Source: Haloterrigena gelatinilytica
GTDB lineage: Archaea; Halobacteriota; Halobacteria; Halobacteriales; Natrialbaceae
Length of the DNA stretch: 64,000 nucleotides
NCBI RefSeq assembly: GCF_013342145.1
Contig: NZ_JABUQZ010000001.1
Span: 1,178,001-1,242,000, forward strand
Direction: 5' to 3'
Positions 8,549 through 17,188 of this stretch are shown here, piece after piece. Position numbers and translations under genes: made by a program. The notes under the pieces were generated by a model, which saw only the letters and a list, made by a program, of their open reading frames with translations, had not been told where the DNA came from and did not search any database. Each line of letters opens with the position of its first letter. Within the stretch, counting starts at the first letter, position 1.

Positions 8549-9903
8549 GCAACCGCTCGCTCGGAACGATCGGCGCGGCGGCCGCGCTGACGCTGCCGTG
8601 GATGCTCCTCTGGGCGACGACCGACGCGCTGCCCGCGCTCGGATTCGGGCCGACGTTCGGCGGGCTCTCGACGCTCGGCACCGTCGCGGCCAGCGGAGTC
8701 TCGATCCTCGGTGCCGCGTTCCTACTCGCGTGGGCTGCCGAGACCGCCGAGAAGGACGTCCCCCGGGCGTTCGCGATCGCGGTCCTCGCGGTGCTGGCGG
8801 TCGCCCCTGAGTACGCGGTCGACGCCCTCTACGCGTGGAACGCGGGCCAGTTCGCGGGCACCGAGCGCGGGATCGAGGCCGGCAACCTCGCCGTCGCCAA
8901 CATGACCGGCGCCAACCGGATCCTCATCGGCCTCGGCTGGTCGGGTATCGCGCTGTTCACGGTCTTCCGGCGCGATTCGAGGGAAGATCCCGCCGTCATC
9001 AACCGCGACGGCTATCTCCGCGATTCGGTCAGGATCGATCCCGACATCAGCCTCGAGATCGTCTTCCTGTTGCTGGCGACGCTGTGGGCGTTCCTAGTGC
9101 CGCTGAACGGCGGTATCGACGCGCTGGACATGGCCTTTCTGGTCGGCCTGTACGTCGCCTACATCGCGATCATCCTCCGCGGCGACGTCGAGCCCAACGA
9201 GATGCACACCGGCGTCCCGGCATACCTCCAGTCGTTCTCTAAGCCGAAGCGGATCGCCAGCGTCGTCGGGCTGTTCGCCTACTCCGGGCTGGTGATCTTC
9301 GTCGCCGTCGAGCCGTTCGCCCACGGGCTCGAGGATCTCGGCACCGAGGCCGGGATTCCGCCCTTCTTCATGATCCAGTGGATCGCGCCGCTGGCCTCCG
9401 AGTCGCCGGAGCTGATCGTCGTCGCCTACCTCGTCAACAAGACCCGATCGACGGCCGGCTTCAACGCCCTCATCTCCTCGAAGCTCAACCAGTGGACGCT
9501 GCTCATCGGGACGCTCGTGGTCGTCTACTCGCTCGCGCTGGGCCAGTACGGCGCGCTGCCGTTCGACCAGAAGCAGATGGGCGAGATCTGGCTCACCGCC
9601 GCCCAGTCGTTCTTCGCCATCGCGCTCCTGATCGACTTCGAGGTTACGGCCCGGGAAGCGGTCGCCCTGCTCGTGCTGTTCGTCTCGCAGGTGCTGCTCG
9701 AGTTCGCCGTGATCCGCGAGGTCGTCACGCTGCCGATCTCGACCTACCAGATGCTGCTCGTCTATAGCGCCGTCTACATCGTCCTCGGGCTGGCGTTGTT
9801 CGTCCACCGACGGTCGGAACTGCGGCGGATCGTCGAGCGGACCGGCAGCACGATCAGCAGCGCCGTCTCCGGGCGCGAGCGGCCCCACGGGGCGGACGAC
9901 TGA
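8545..9903 (+). CDS. Sodium/calcium exchanger-family (CaCA) cation antiporter
   Basis: 452 residues with about 11 membrane spans. The GTG start is set by a near-perfect Shine-Dalgarno GGAGGTGA ending 4 bases before it; another in-frame GTG at 8497 lacks such a site. Two inverted alpha-repeat-like regions carry the ion-binding signatures: APEYAVDAL with [13 protein letters not shown] early, and SESPELIVV with [16 protein letters not shown] late, as in Na+/Ca2+ or cation/H+ exchangers. Located in the cytoplasmic membrane, it likely exports Ca2+ or another cation against Na+ or H+. The ion cannot be deduced from sequence alone. Confidence 0.88.
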   Translation: MSNRSLGTIGAAAALTLPWMLLWATTDALPALGFGPTFGGLSTLGTVAASGVSILGAAFLLAWAAETAEKDVPRAFAIAVLAVLAVAPEYAVDALYAWNAGQFAGTERGIEAGNLAVANMTGANRILIGLGWSGIALFTVFRRDSREDPAVINRDGYLRDSVRIDPDISLEIVFLLLATLWAFLVPLNGGIDALDMAFLVGLYVAYIAIILRGDVEPNEMHTGVPAYLQSFSKPKRIASVVGLFAYSGLVIFVAVEPFAHGLEDLGTEAGIPPFFMIQWIAPLASESPELIVVAYLVNKTRSTAGFNALISSKLNQWTLLIGTLVVVYSLALGQYGALPFDQKQMGEIWLTAAQSFFAIALLIDFEVTAREAVALLVLFVSQVLLEFAVIREVVTLPISTYQMLLVYSAVYIVLGLALFVHRRSELRRIVERTGSTISSAVSGRERPHGADD

Positions 9904-10004
9904 CCGCGACGGGCCGACGCGGTCGTCGCGGTCGGACGGGGGACCGATGGGCGACCCGCGATACGGAACGATCCGTTTTTGCACCGATTCCCCCAATCGG
10001 CGGT

Positions 10005-10550
10005 ATGGAGAAGCTCATCGAGTCCCTTTCCGACGCCCCGATCATCGACAAGGACGGCTACGAGTACCTCGTCCACCCGATCAGCAACGGCGTGCCGATG
10101 CTCGACCCCGACCTGCTGCGCGAGGTCGTCGTCGAGGTCATGCAGACGGCCGATCTGGACGTCGACAAGATCGTCGCCCCGGAGGCGATGGGGATCCACC
10201 TCGCGACCGCCCTCTCCCTGCAGACCGACATCCCGCTGGTCGTGATCCGCAAACGTCCCTACGGCCTCGAGGGCGAGGTCTCGCTCCACCAGCAGACCGG
10301 CTACTCCGAGTCGGAGATGTACATCAACGACGTCGAGGCGGGCGACCGCGTCCTGATCGTCGACGACATGCTCTCGACCGGCGGGACGCTGGCGGCCATC
10401 TGCACCGCGCTGGACGACATCGGCGCCGATATCGTCGACATCGTGGTCGTGATGCGGAAGGTCGGCGACTCCGCGCTCGACGAGACGCCGTTCGAGGCGA
10501 CGAGCCTCCTCGACATCACCGTCGAAGACGGCGAAGTCACGGTTCACTGA
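10005..10550 (+). CDS. hpt: Archaeal hypoxanthine/guanine phosphoribosyltransferase
   Basis: 181 residues. The PRPP-binding motif [13 protein letters not shown] (residues 116-128) marks a type I phosphoribosyltransferase; [13 protein letters not shown] upstream is the flexible-loop region typical of the archaeal HPRT-like/APRT-like group. The enzyme salvages hypoxanthine or guanine to IMP/GMP using PRPP in the cytoplasm. It is followed about 175 bases downstream by an NCS2 nucleobase permease in the same direction, which fits a salvage/uptake pair. Some archaeal homologs of this fold have become regulators, but the PRPP motif here is intact. Confidence 0.88.
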   Translation: MEKLIESLSDAPIIDKDGYEYLVHPISNGVPMLDPDLLREVVVEVMQTADLDVDKIVAPEAMGIHLATALSLQTDIPLVVIRKRPYGLEGEVSLHQQTGYSESEMYINDVEAGDRVLIVDDMLSTGGTLAAICTALDDIGADIVDIVVVMRKVGDSALDETPFEATSLLDITVEDGEVTVH

Positions 10551-10627
10551 TCGGCGCTCGTTCGGCTTCCATCGTTCGTTTCGCCGGACCGGGTAGCGGC
10601 GGCTCCGCGTCGCTGCTATCGCACTTC

Positions 10628-10645
10628 TATGCACGATAGTGCATA
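10628..10645. promoter_or_regulatory. Perfect inverted repeat, candidate operator of the permease gene
   Basis: TATGCAC-GATA-GTGCATA is a perfect 7-bp inverted repeat with a four-base spacer, about 80 bases upstream of the permease ATG. A TATA-like element (GCATATAC, about 10676) lies between it and the gene. Its position between the salvage enzyme and the permease suggests binding of a dimeric purine-responsive regulator; this is inference. Confidence 0.45.
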
Positions 10646-10724
10646 TAGTCGCCCCCGGACGGCCGCTCGATGAGCGCATATACGAGAGTTTTTGTACATC
10701 GATTCGCTACGGAGAGGGTATAGC

Positions 10725-12140
10725 ATGTCGAACGAAACTGACGGGGGCATTCAGATCGAATACGGCGTCGACGACAAACCGCCGTTACCGAAATCGATCC
10801 TGCTGGGCTTGCAACACGTCGCGGTCATGATCGTGCCGGCGACGGCGGTGGCGTACGTCGTCGCGAACGGGGTCGGTCTCGAGGCCGACGCGGCCTACCT
10901 CGTCCAGATGGTCCTGCTGTTTTCCGGACTGGCGACGATGGTCCAGGCCTACACCGTCGGCCCGGTCGGCGCTCGGCTGCCGATCGTCATGGGCTCGAGT
11001 TTCACCTTCGTCGGCGCGACGATCGATATCGGCGCCAGCTTCGGGCTGGCCGCCGTCTTCGGCGCGATTCTCGTCACCGGCTTCGTCGTCGAAGGCCTGA
11101 TCGGCTGGCAGTTCAAACGCATCAAACCCTTCTTCCCGCCGCTGGTGACCGGCCTCGTCGTCGTCATCATCGGCCTCTACCTCGTTCCCGTCGCGATGGA
11201 CTACGTCGCCGGCGGCTCCGCCGCCGAAGCGGCGGGCACCTTCGGCGGCCTGCAACACCTCGGACTGGCCGCGCTCGTGCTGGCGATCGCCGTCGGGCTC
11301 AACATGTTCACGCGCGGCGTCACGCGACTGCTGTCCGTGCTGGTCGCGATCGTCGTCGGCTACGCGGCCGCCATCGCCCTCACGTTCGCGACGGGCCTCG
11401 AGATCGTCGACTTCGGACCCGTCGGCGAGGCCGCGTGGATCGCCCTGCCGTCGCCGACCCGCTTCGGCTTCGAGTTCGAGCCGATCGCGATCGCCACGTT
11501 CGCCGTCCTCTTTCTGGTCTCCTCGATGGAGACCGTCGGCGACATGTCCGGCGTCACGGCCGCCGAAGGCCGGAACCCGACCGACGAGGAGTTCCGCGGC
11601 GGGCTGTTCAACGACGGCCTGCTGAGTTCGCTCGGCTCGATCTTCGGCGCGTTCCCGATCACCTCGTTCTCCCAGAACGTCGGCATCGTCAACTTCACCG
11701 GCGTGATGAGCCGCCACGTCGTCGGCATCGGCGGCGTCTTCCTCGCCGTCCTCGGCCTGAGTCCCAAAGTGGGCGCCGCCGTCACGACGATCCCCAGCGC
11801 GGTCTTCGGCGGCGCGGTGTTGCTGATGGCCGGGATGGTCGCCGCGAGCGGGTTCCGACTGATCGTCACGCACGTCGAACTCGATCGCCGGAACACGGTC
11901 ATCGTCGCCGTTTCGCTCGGCCTCGGTCTCGGCATCGCGACGACGCCCGAGGCCCTCGCGGGACTGCCGAGCCGCGCCGAACTGTTCTTCGGCCAGCCGG
12001 TCATCGCGACCGCGCTGTCGGCGCTGGCGCTCAACACGTTCGTCCCCGGCGACTCGAGCCCGCTGTTCGACGCCGCCCCCGTGGCGACCGACGCGAGCGC
12101 GGACTCGGAGACCCCCGCCGCCGGGCCGAGCGACGACTGA
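10725..12140 (+). CDS. NCS2 family nucleobase (uracil/xanthine) permease
   Basis: 471 residues, about 14 membrane spans. The start MSNETDGGIQIEYGVDDKPP is chosen because an upstream ATG (10692) adds a Cys/Arg tail overlapping the promoter. Family features include QHVAVMIVPAT early in TM1, the SSMETVGDMSGV stretch (the conserved Glu region of TM8) and TSFSQNVGIVNFTGVMSR (TM10, with the NxG signature). NCS2 carriers import xanthine, uracil or uric acid with H+ or Na+. Its neighbour hpt makes a purine substrate more likely than uracil, but this is inference. Confidence 0.92.
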   Translation: MSNETDGGIQIEYGVDDKPPLPKSILLGLQHVAVMIVPATAVAYVVANGVGLEADAAYLVQMVLLFSGLATMVQAYTVGPVGARLPIVMGSSFTFVGATIDIGASFGLAAVFGAILVTGFVVEGLIGWQFKRIKPFFPPLVTGLVVVIIGLYLVPVAMDYVAGGSAAEAAGTFGGLQHLGLAALVLAIAVGLNMFTRGVTRLLSVLVAIVVGYAAAIALTFATGLEIVDFGPVGEAAWIALPSPTRFGFEFEPIAIATFAVLFLVSSMETVGDMSGVTAAEGRNPTDEEFRGGLFNDGLLSSLGSIFGAFPITSFSQNVGIVNFTGVMSRHVVGIGGVFLAVLGLSPKVGAAVTTIPSAVFGGAVLLMAGMVAASGFRLIVTHVELDRRNTVIVAVSLGLGLGIATTPEALAGLPSRAELFFGQPVIATALSALALNTFVPGDSSPLFDAAPVATDASADSETPAAGPSDD

Positions 12141-12220
12141 GCACCGCCGGCGTTCTCGAACCCGAGACGGTCTCTAACGCCTAAATAATCCTTTTCCGGT
12201 CGTTCGTGGTACCGCCGTCC

Positions 12221-12778
12221 ATGCCAGACGTCGTAATCGTCGGCGGCGGTCCCGCCGGCCTGAGCGCAGCGTTGTTCACCGCGAAGAACGACCTCGAGAC
12301 GGTCGTCTTCGACACCGACGAGACCTGGATGCACAAGGCGCACCTGTTCAACTACCCCGGAATCCGGAGCATCAGCGGCAGCGAGTTCATGGAACTGACC
12401 CGCGGGCAGGTCAGCGATCGCGGCGCCGACGTCCGCGTCGGCGAGGAGGTGACCGACGTCGACCCCGGCGGCGACGGCTTCACCATCGAAACAGAGGACG
12501 ACGCTTACGACGCCGATTACGTCGTCCTCGCGACGGGCGCCGACCGGTCGATGGCCGAGGATCTCGAGGTAGACTTTTCCGACGACGGCACCGTCGACGT
12601 CGATCTGGACACCGAGACGAGCGTCGACGACCTCTACGCGACGGGCGCGATGGTCCGCGACGAGGAGTGGCAGGCCGTCATCGCCGCGGGCGACGGCGCC
12701 TCGGCCGCGCTGGACATTCTGAGCAAGGAGAAGGGTGAGCACTTCCACGACTTCGACGTTCCCGACGACGTCGCGTGA
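12221..12778 (+). CDS. Small FAD/NAD(P)-dependent oxidoreductase, thioredoxin-reductase-like
   Basis: 185 residues from MPDVVIVGGGPAGLSAALF, with the GxGxxG dinucleotide motif at the very N terminus (five codons of upstream open frame are excluded). YVVLATGAD is the second conserved ATG motif, and DLYATGAMV near the end corresponds to the FAD-binding GD-type motif of TrxR-like proteins. At about 185 residues it lacks the central NAD(P)H domain and the CxxC redox pair of a true thioredoxin reductase (usually over 300 residues). It is a compact haloarchaeal flavoprotein of unknown substrate. Confidence 0.82.
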   Translation: MPDVVIVGGGPAGLSAALFTAKNDLETVVFDTDETWMHKAHLFNYPGIRSISGSEFMELTRGQVSDRGADVRVGEEVTDVDPGGDGFTIETEDDAYDADYVVLATGADRSMAEDLEVDFSDDGTVDVDLDTETSVDDLYATGAMVRDEEWQAVIAAGDGASAALDILSKEKGEHFHDFDVPDDVA

Positions 12779-12973
12779 TTCCGGACGGTCCATCGTACTC
12801 CCGACGGTGTCGGTTCCTCGAGTCGCCTCGAGTGATGCGCCGCCGGTTCGTCGCCGATCTCTAATCTCCGTTTAGAGCACGTGTGGAGGAGATTTTCGGG
12901 CGATAGATGAGCCGATTTGTGGCCTGCGTGTTCGGGGCCCACGACTAAGCGCGTAGTCGTCGCCGGTATTCGT

Positions 12974-13501
12974 ATGGCGACTACCAACGTCGACCGCATC
13001 GACGACCTCGAGGAACTGTTCCACCACAAACTCGCCCAGATGTACTACACCGAGCAGGAACTCGTCGAGGCGTTAGACGAGATGGCGATCAACGCGAGCA
13101 ACGATCGGATGAGCGAGGGCTTCGCGGACCACCGCGACGAGACCCGGACGCACGTCCAGCGTCTGGAGGAGGTCTTCGCGGCTCTCGACCGGCCGGCGGA
13201 GCGACGAGAGGATCCCGTCCTCGACGCGCTCGAGCAGGAGCGGGCGACCCTCGAAGACGCTATCGAGGACGACGACATGCTCAACATGGCCTATCTGAAC
13301 GCCGCGATGATGACCGAGCGCATCGAGATGACGTCCTACGAGGGCCTCACCACGATGGCGAACAAGATCGGGTACGACAACGAGATCAAGAAACCCCTCA
13401 AGTCCAACCACGACGAGGAAGAGTCGACTTACCGCGAACTGTCGGCGATGGAGACGGCCTCGGACATGAAGTCGCTGTGGGACCGGCTGACCCCGTCGTA
13501 G
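12974..13501 (+). CDS. YciE/DUF892-type ferritin-like protein (paralog)
   Basis: 175 residues starting MATTNVDRIDDLEEL; a longer frame from 12917 is rejected because its extra residues are Cys/Pro/Val noise. Helices LFHHKLAQMYYTEQELVEAL, HRDETRTHVQRLEEVF, MMTERIEMTSYEGL and NHDEEESTYRELSAM match the DUF892 pattern and align along the full length with the protein encoded at 6354-6881. Presumed stress-related four-helix bundle. It ends 5 bases before the start of the alpha/beta hydrolase gene, so the two are probably co-transcribed. Confidence 0.86.
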   Translation: MATTNVDRIDDLEELFHHKLAQMYYTEQELVEALDEMAINASNDRMSEGFADHRDETRTHVQRLEEVFAALDRPAERREDPVLDALEQERATLEDAIEDDDMLNMAYLNAAMMTERIEMTSYEGLTTMANKIGYDNEIKKPLKSNHDEEESTYRELSAMETASDMKSLWDRLTPS

Positions 13502-13506
13502 GGCCC

Positions 13507-14349
13507 GTGATTAGCAGCGATACCGGAACGCTCCCCGGCGGCCACCCCTACGTCAGCGTCGGGAGCGGTGATCGCGCGCTCGTCGTCATGCCGGGGTTCG
13601 GCGACGCGATGTTCTCCGGCAGTTATCCACCGTTTTCGGGGTGGACGCTCGCCCCTTACTTCGCTCGATACCTCGACGAGTACACCGTTTACGTCCTCAG
13701 TCGCCCGCGCGGGCTGCCGGCGGGATACGACGAGGACGACGCGATCGCCTCGCACACCGCGGCGTTCGAAGCGATCGCCGGCTCAAGCAACGGCGTCGAC
13801 GTGATCGGCATCTCGATGGGCGGTCTGATCGGGCAGGCCCTCGCTCGCCGAGAGCCGGAACTGGTCGACCGCCTCGTTCTCGCGAACACCGCCTGTCGAC
13901 TCGACGGCGACGCCCGATCGACCGTGCGGCGGCTCGAACGCTTCGCCCGCGAGCGCGACTGGGCGTCGATCCGCTCGGAACTGGCCGTCGCGATGTTCTC
14001 CGACGGGCGCGCGATGGCGTATCCGCTCACGCTCCAGACGGCCGGCCGATTCGTGCAACCCCGCCCGGCCGTCCCGGCCGACGTCCGGCGCTCGCTCGAG
14101 TTCATCCTCGAGTTCGACGGCTGCGATCGACTCGCGGCGATCGACCAGCCCACGCTGGTCTTCGCCGGCGAGCGGGATCCGTACTTCACCGCGGACCTCG
14201 CGCGCGAGACCGCCGACGGGCTGTCGAACGGGGAGCTCGAGATCGTTTCGGGCGCGAAACACGGCGCCTTCCACGAGCGAAAGCTCACGTTCGACTCGCG
14301 AGTTCGGTCGTTCCTCGAGCGGACGGCACCGAAGGCGCTCGAGGCCTGA
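13507..14349 (+). CDS. Alpha/beta hydrolase
   Basis: 280 residues if translation starts at GTG 13507, immediately after the ferritin-like gene. The frame extends 10 codons into that gene but the GTG fits spacing. The nucleophile elbow GISMGG puts the catalytic Ser at residue 103, VVMPGFGDAMF is the oxyanion-loop strand, FAGERDPYF carries the acid and SGAKHGAFHE the His. Members hydrolyse esters, amides or lactones, with no further specificity visible. No signal peptide, so presumably cytoplasmic. Confidence 0.85.
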   Translation: MISSDTGTLPGGHPYVSVGSGDRALVVMPGFGDAMFSGSYPPFSGWTLAPYFARYLDEYTVYVLSRPRGLPAGYDEDDAIASHTAAFEAIAGSSNGVDVIGISMGGLIGQALARREPELVDRLVLANTACRLDGDARSTVRRLERFARERDWASIRSELAVAMFSDGRAMAYPLTLQTAGRFVQPRPAVPADVRRSLEFILEFDGCDRLAAIDQPTLVFAGERDPYFTADLARETADGLSNGELEIVSGAKHGAFHERKLTFDSRVRSFLERTAPKALEA

Positions 14350-14395
14350 GGAGCGTTCCGACTGACGGAGAGTCGTGGCTGCGAACGGTATTACG

Positions 14396-14442
14396 GAAGA
14401 TTCGAGGCGAAAGCCTCGCGCTTCAGCGCGGGGTGGATGTCA
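14396..14442 (+). mobile_element. IS200/IS605-type right-end remnant (double hairpin)
   Basis: Two adjacent stem-loops are visible: CGAGGC-GAAA-GCCTCG (a GNRA-tetraloop hairpin) and, sharing its right arm, CCTCGCGC-TTCA-GCGCGGGG, followed by TGGATGTCAAG. This stem plus GTGGATGTCAA signature matches the 3' end of haloarchaeal IS1341/IS605-type elements, where it serves as transposition end and as the scaffold of TnpB-associated guide RNA. No transposase or tnpB is present here. A second, simpler copy lies at 4661-4692 on the other strand. It sits between two convergent genes and could act as a terminator. Confidence 0.5.
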
Positions 14443-15620
14443 AGCCGGCTCGCTCTCGCTCGAGACGCCGCTCCGCTCCGAGAGCCACTCGCGGGCCCGC
14501 GGCCACCACTCGTCGTGGGCCTCGGGAGCCACCGACGTCCCGACGTGACTCGTCGGGAACTCGAGGGCGGCCGCGTCCTCGCTGGCGACGGCCTCGAGGA
14601 AGGGGCGAGCGGCCCGCGGTGGGACGAATTCGTCCTCGGTCCCGAGGATCAACAGGACCGGCATGTCGATCCGTTCGAGGTCGACGGACCGACCGTGCAG
14701 TTCCCAGGTGCCCTCGAGCAGTCGATTCTCGAGGACCAGTTCCGTGACGAACTCCGCGTAGGCCGCGCCGGAGAGCGCCGGGCCGCCCGCGGCCCACGAG
14801 CGCTTCCGGCCGTACTCCTCGACGACGGCGGGGTCGTCGAGCCGATCCCAGAGCCGCAGCGGGTTCGTCACGGTGTACTCGACGGGCTTGCGAAGCGCCA
14901 GCGCGGCCTCGAGCAGCGGCGACGGGACGGCGTCGAAGGCGTCGGCGATCTGCTGGGGGTCGTGGTTGGCCGCCAGCGTTCGCACGAGGTCGATGCCGTC
15001 CGCGCTATCGACGGCCTCGGTCGACGGGCCGGTGTGCGCGTCGGAGCCGTCGCGGCACGCGGTTCCGACTCGCCGTCGGCGGCCGTCTCGAACGCGAGCG
15101 GCGGTCCCTGAAGGACGAGGGTCCGAACGTCGTCTGGAAAGAGACCCGCGTAGCCGGCAGCCAGCGGGGCGCTCGTCGAGTAGCCGTGGAGGTGAACCGC
15201 GTCCGAACCGGTCTCTTCGCGGACGTGATCGATGCAGTCGTACAGGAATCGACAGACGTAATCGCCGAGGTCGAGCGAGCGGTCGAGCGGCGAGGCGTCG
15301 CCCCACTCGACGACGTAGACGGGGAACCCGTCGTCGAGGAACCCACTGACGACGCTCCGGTCGTCGGCGAAGTCGAGGATCGACGGGTCGTTGATGAAGG
15401 GATACGCGATCGCCAGTGGCACGTCCCGACGTTCGTCGGCGGGAACACGGGGTTCGTACCGTCGGAGCGACGCCGGTCCTTCCTCGTAGACGACCTCGTA
15501 GGGGGTGACGCCGGGCTCGGCGGTCGCGAGTTGGCCCGTGCGCAGCGGGGCCTGTGCGATTTTCGCCGGCGTTCTGGCGGTCCGATCGAGGGTCTGTCGA
15601 TAGAATTCTCGCGGATCCAT
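14440..15620 (-). pseudogene. PHA synthase-like (PhaC-fold) alpha/beta hydrolase, frameshifted
   Basis: The first ~187 codons (from MDPREFYRQTLDRTARTP at 15620) and the last ~200 codons (to 14440) lie in different frames; the switch is near 15048-15062. Joined, they give about 393 residues resembling class III PhaC: PYEVVYEEGPASLRRYEP, VEWGDASPLDRSLDLGDYV, LGTEDEFVPP (acid) and HVGTSVAPEAHDEWWP (catalytic His). The nucleophile elbow is GYSTSA, with Ser148 where PHA synthases have Cys (GxCxG), so even intact it may be a hydrolase and not a polymerase. No phaE neighbours it. Frameshift may be real decay or a sequencing error. Confidence 0.7.
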
Positions 15621-15656
15621 CTGCTGAGTCTGACCCGATTACCGGTTAGGCGGCTA

Positions 15657-15809
15657 TCAGGACCGTCCCTGCACACTCCGCAGGTACTCTCGGGGGACCG
15701 GCACGCCGGTGATGGCGACGACCTCGGCGCGATCCGTCGTCGCGAGACGAGCCCAGACGGCGGCCGAGCACCGCCTCTCCCGAGACGTGCATGAGTATGT
15801 CACCCACAT
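15657..15809 (-). CDS. Possible small ORF upstream of the PhaC-like gene
   Basis: A 50-codon frame from ATG 15809 to TGA 15657 ends with VVAITGVPVPREYL, a sensible-looking segment, 36 bases before the PhaC-like start. An alternative start in another frame at ATG 15792 (MHVSGEAVLG) sits better relative to a TATA-like GCATAAAC and could be the true N terminus if a one-base indel separates the two. As read, neither frame is convincing end to end, so this may be a second broken gene in a damaged locus. Confidence 0.25.
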   Translation of the reverse strand: MWVTYSCTSRERRCSAAVWARLATTDRAEVVAITGVPVPREYLRSVQGRS

Positions 15810-16195
15810 AGTTTATGCTCGTGGCCGCTCTAGCGAGGAGTACAGTCGGGCGATAGCAAGTCCGACGGCCGATGGGCGCACCGTGCTCGACGGCGGGCCG
15901 CGCACCTTCGTGACGTATTGCAACGGGCGTCCACCGTCGCTCCGGACCCGTTATCGCGCGGCCCGTTTCCGCGATCCCGTCGAGACCCAACGAACGACGA
16001 ACCCTTTTCACCGGTCAGTCCACCGGGAGCGGGGACGACTCGAGGCTCGCGTCGGAACGCCCCCGCTCTCGGATTCGCCGCGTTTTCTCCGCCGTCTCGT
16101 CCGGGAGCCCCGCGATTCGAGGTGCGTGTCGATCTGTCGTGGGTAACTTTCACACATATATCTTTTTGTTCTCGACTGCATAACAGCCTGCAAGA
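15810..16195. other. Intergenic region with promoter of the HAD gene
   Basis: No gene is supported. The right end carries an AT-rich block (ACATATATCTTTTTG at about 16154-16168) forming a good archaeal TATA box 35-40 bases upstream of ATG 16196. The minus-strand frame crossing this region is the read-through of the truncated zinc-finger gene. Confidence 0.5.
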
Positions 16196-17188
16196 ATGCA
16201 GTACGACGCCGTTCTGTTCGACTTCGACGGCGTCGTGGTCGAGAACCCCTCGCCACGGCGCATGTACGACGCGCTCGCGCGGACCTACGAGCAGCTCGGC
16301 CGCTCCGACCCCGCGGCGGAGACGGTCCAGGAGGTGCTGAGCGGCGACTTCGAATCGATCGCCGACCGCTGTCGACGGCTCGAGGTCGACACCGATACCT
16401 TCTGTTCGCAGGCGGCCAGCGAAATGATCCGGACCCAGCTCGCGGACGTCGAACGCGGCCTGCGTTCGATGTACGACGACGTCGCCGCCGTGCGATCGCT
16501 CGAGGCGCCGCTGGGGGTCGTCAGCGACAACCACCCGACCGTGGTCTCGCGGCTGCTCGACCGCTTCGGCCTTCGATCGCTGTTCGAGACCGTCTACGGC
16601 TGTCCGCTCACCCCCGACGGTCTCTCCCGGCGCAAGCCCGATCCGACCAACATCGAACGCGCCATGGACTCCCTCGAGGCCGAGTCGGCGCTGTACGTCG
16701 GCGATCGACCGGTCGACGTGCAGGCGGCCCACAACGCGGCAGAGGACGTGATAGACGCTGTCGTCGGGAACGGTATCGCCCGCGGGCGTCTCCTTGAACA
16801 GCGCGACGCCGTACGCCGCGTCCGCGTCGCAGTCGACGCAGGTCCCGGGTCCGTGCCGGCTGCCGGTGCTCCGGTGACCGGTGCCCGTGTACTCCTCGCC
16901 CGCCGTTCGGAACGCCGCGCAGTCCCGACAGAGCCGCCACCGATTGTCGACGTCGGCGAGTTCGAAGATGTGGTACGCCATCTCGTGTTGGGTGAACGGT
17001 ACCGCCGCGTTACAGAAGAGACAGTCCATGGCCGGCCGTGCGCCGAGGAGGTGTGTAACGGTTTCCCACGAACTGTCAGGGAGCGACGCGCCGCACGGGG
17101 CCGACGCGAGTCGACCGCGACGACGCTCGGATCGCCGCAGATTCCGGCCATCGCTTTTTGCACTCGAGGGTGGGAGCGACCGCTATGA
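16196..17188 (+). CDS. HAD-superfamily phosphatase with an aberrant C terminus
   Basis: The first ~181 residues are a normal HAD hydrolase: MQYDAVLFDFDGVVVE supplies the DxD nucleophile pair (Asp9, Asp11), GVVSDNHPTV the motif II Ser/Asp region, RRKPDPTNI the motif III Lys and LYVGDRPVDVQAAHNA the metal-binding motif IV. At position 16738 the family similarity ends abruptly, and the remaining 150 residues are the antisense of the zinc-finger gene (16739-17029), running on until a chance stop at 17188. The native ~35 C-terminal residues are missing. Catalytic motifs are complete, so a fused product could still be made. Substrate unknown (phosphoglycolate phosphatase-like). Confidence 0.72.
   Translation: MQYDAVLFDFDGVVVENPSPRRMYDALARTYEQLGRSDPAAETVQEVLSGDFESIADRCRRLEVDTDTFCSQAASEMIRTQLADVERGLRSMYDDVAAVRSLEAPLGVVSDNHPTVVSRLLDRFGLRSLFETVYGCPLTPDGLSRRKPDPTNIERAMDSLEAESALYVGDRPVDVQAAHNAAEDVIDAVVGNGIARGRLLEQRDAVRRVRVAVDAGPGSVPAAGAPVTGARVLLARRSERRAVPTEPPPIVDVGEFEDVVRHLVLGERYRRVTEETVHGRPCAEEVCNGFPRTVRERRAARGRRESTATTLGSPQIPAIAFCTRGWERPL
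16739..17029 (-). pseudogene. Zinc-finger protein, 3' end lost at junction with the HAD gene
   Basis: From ATG 17029 the protein starts MDCLFCNAAVPFTQHEMAYH and carries CxxC pairs at C3/C6, C34/C37 and C64/C67, the layout of a small haloarchaeal HNH-like/treble-clef zinc protein. Ninety-seven residues are native; after ...SVYHVLC the reading frame enters the antisense of the HAD gene at 16738 and runs open to 15830 with unrelated sequence. A closing C-x2-C partner for the last Cys would be expected right there. The gene therefore seems truncated by the same event that cut the HAD gene. Confidence 0.6.

Noticed and set aside
12917-12973. Longer N terminus for the second YciE-like protein
   Set aside because: The paralog at 6354-6881 starts at the equivalent of MATTNV and the extra residues have no coding character.
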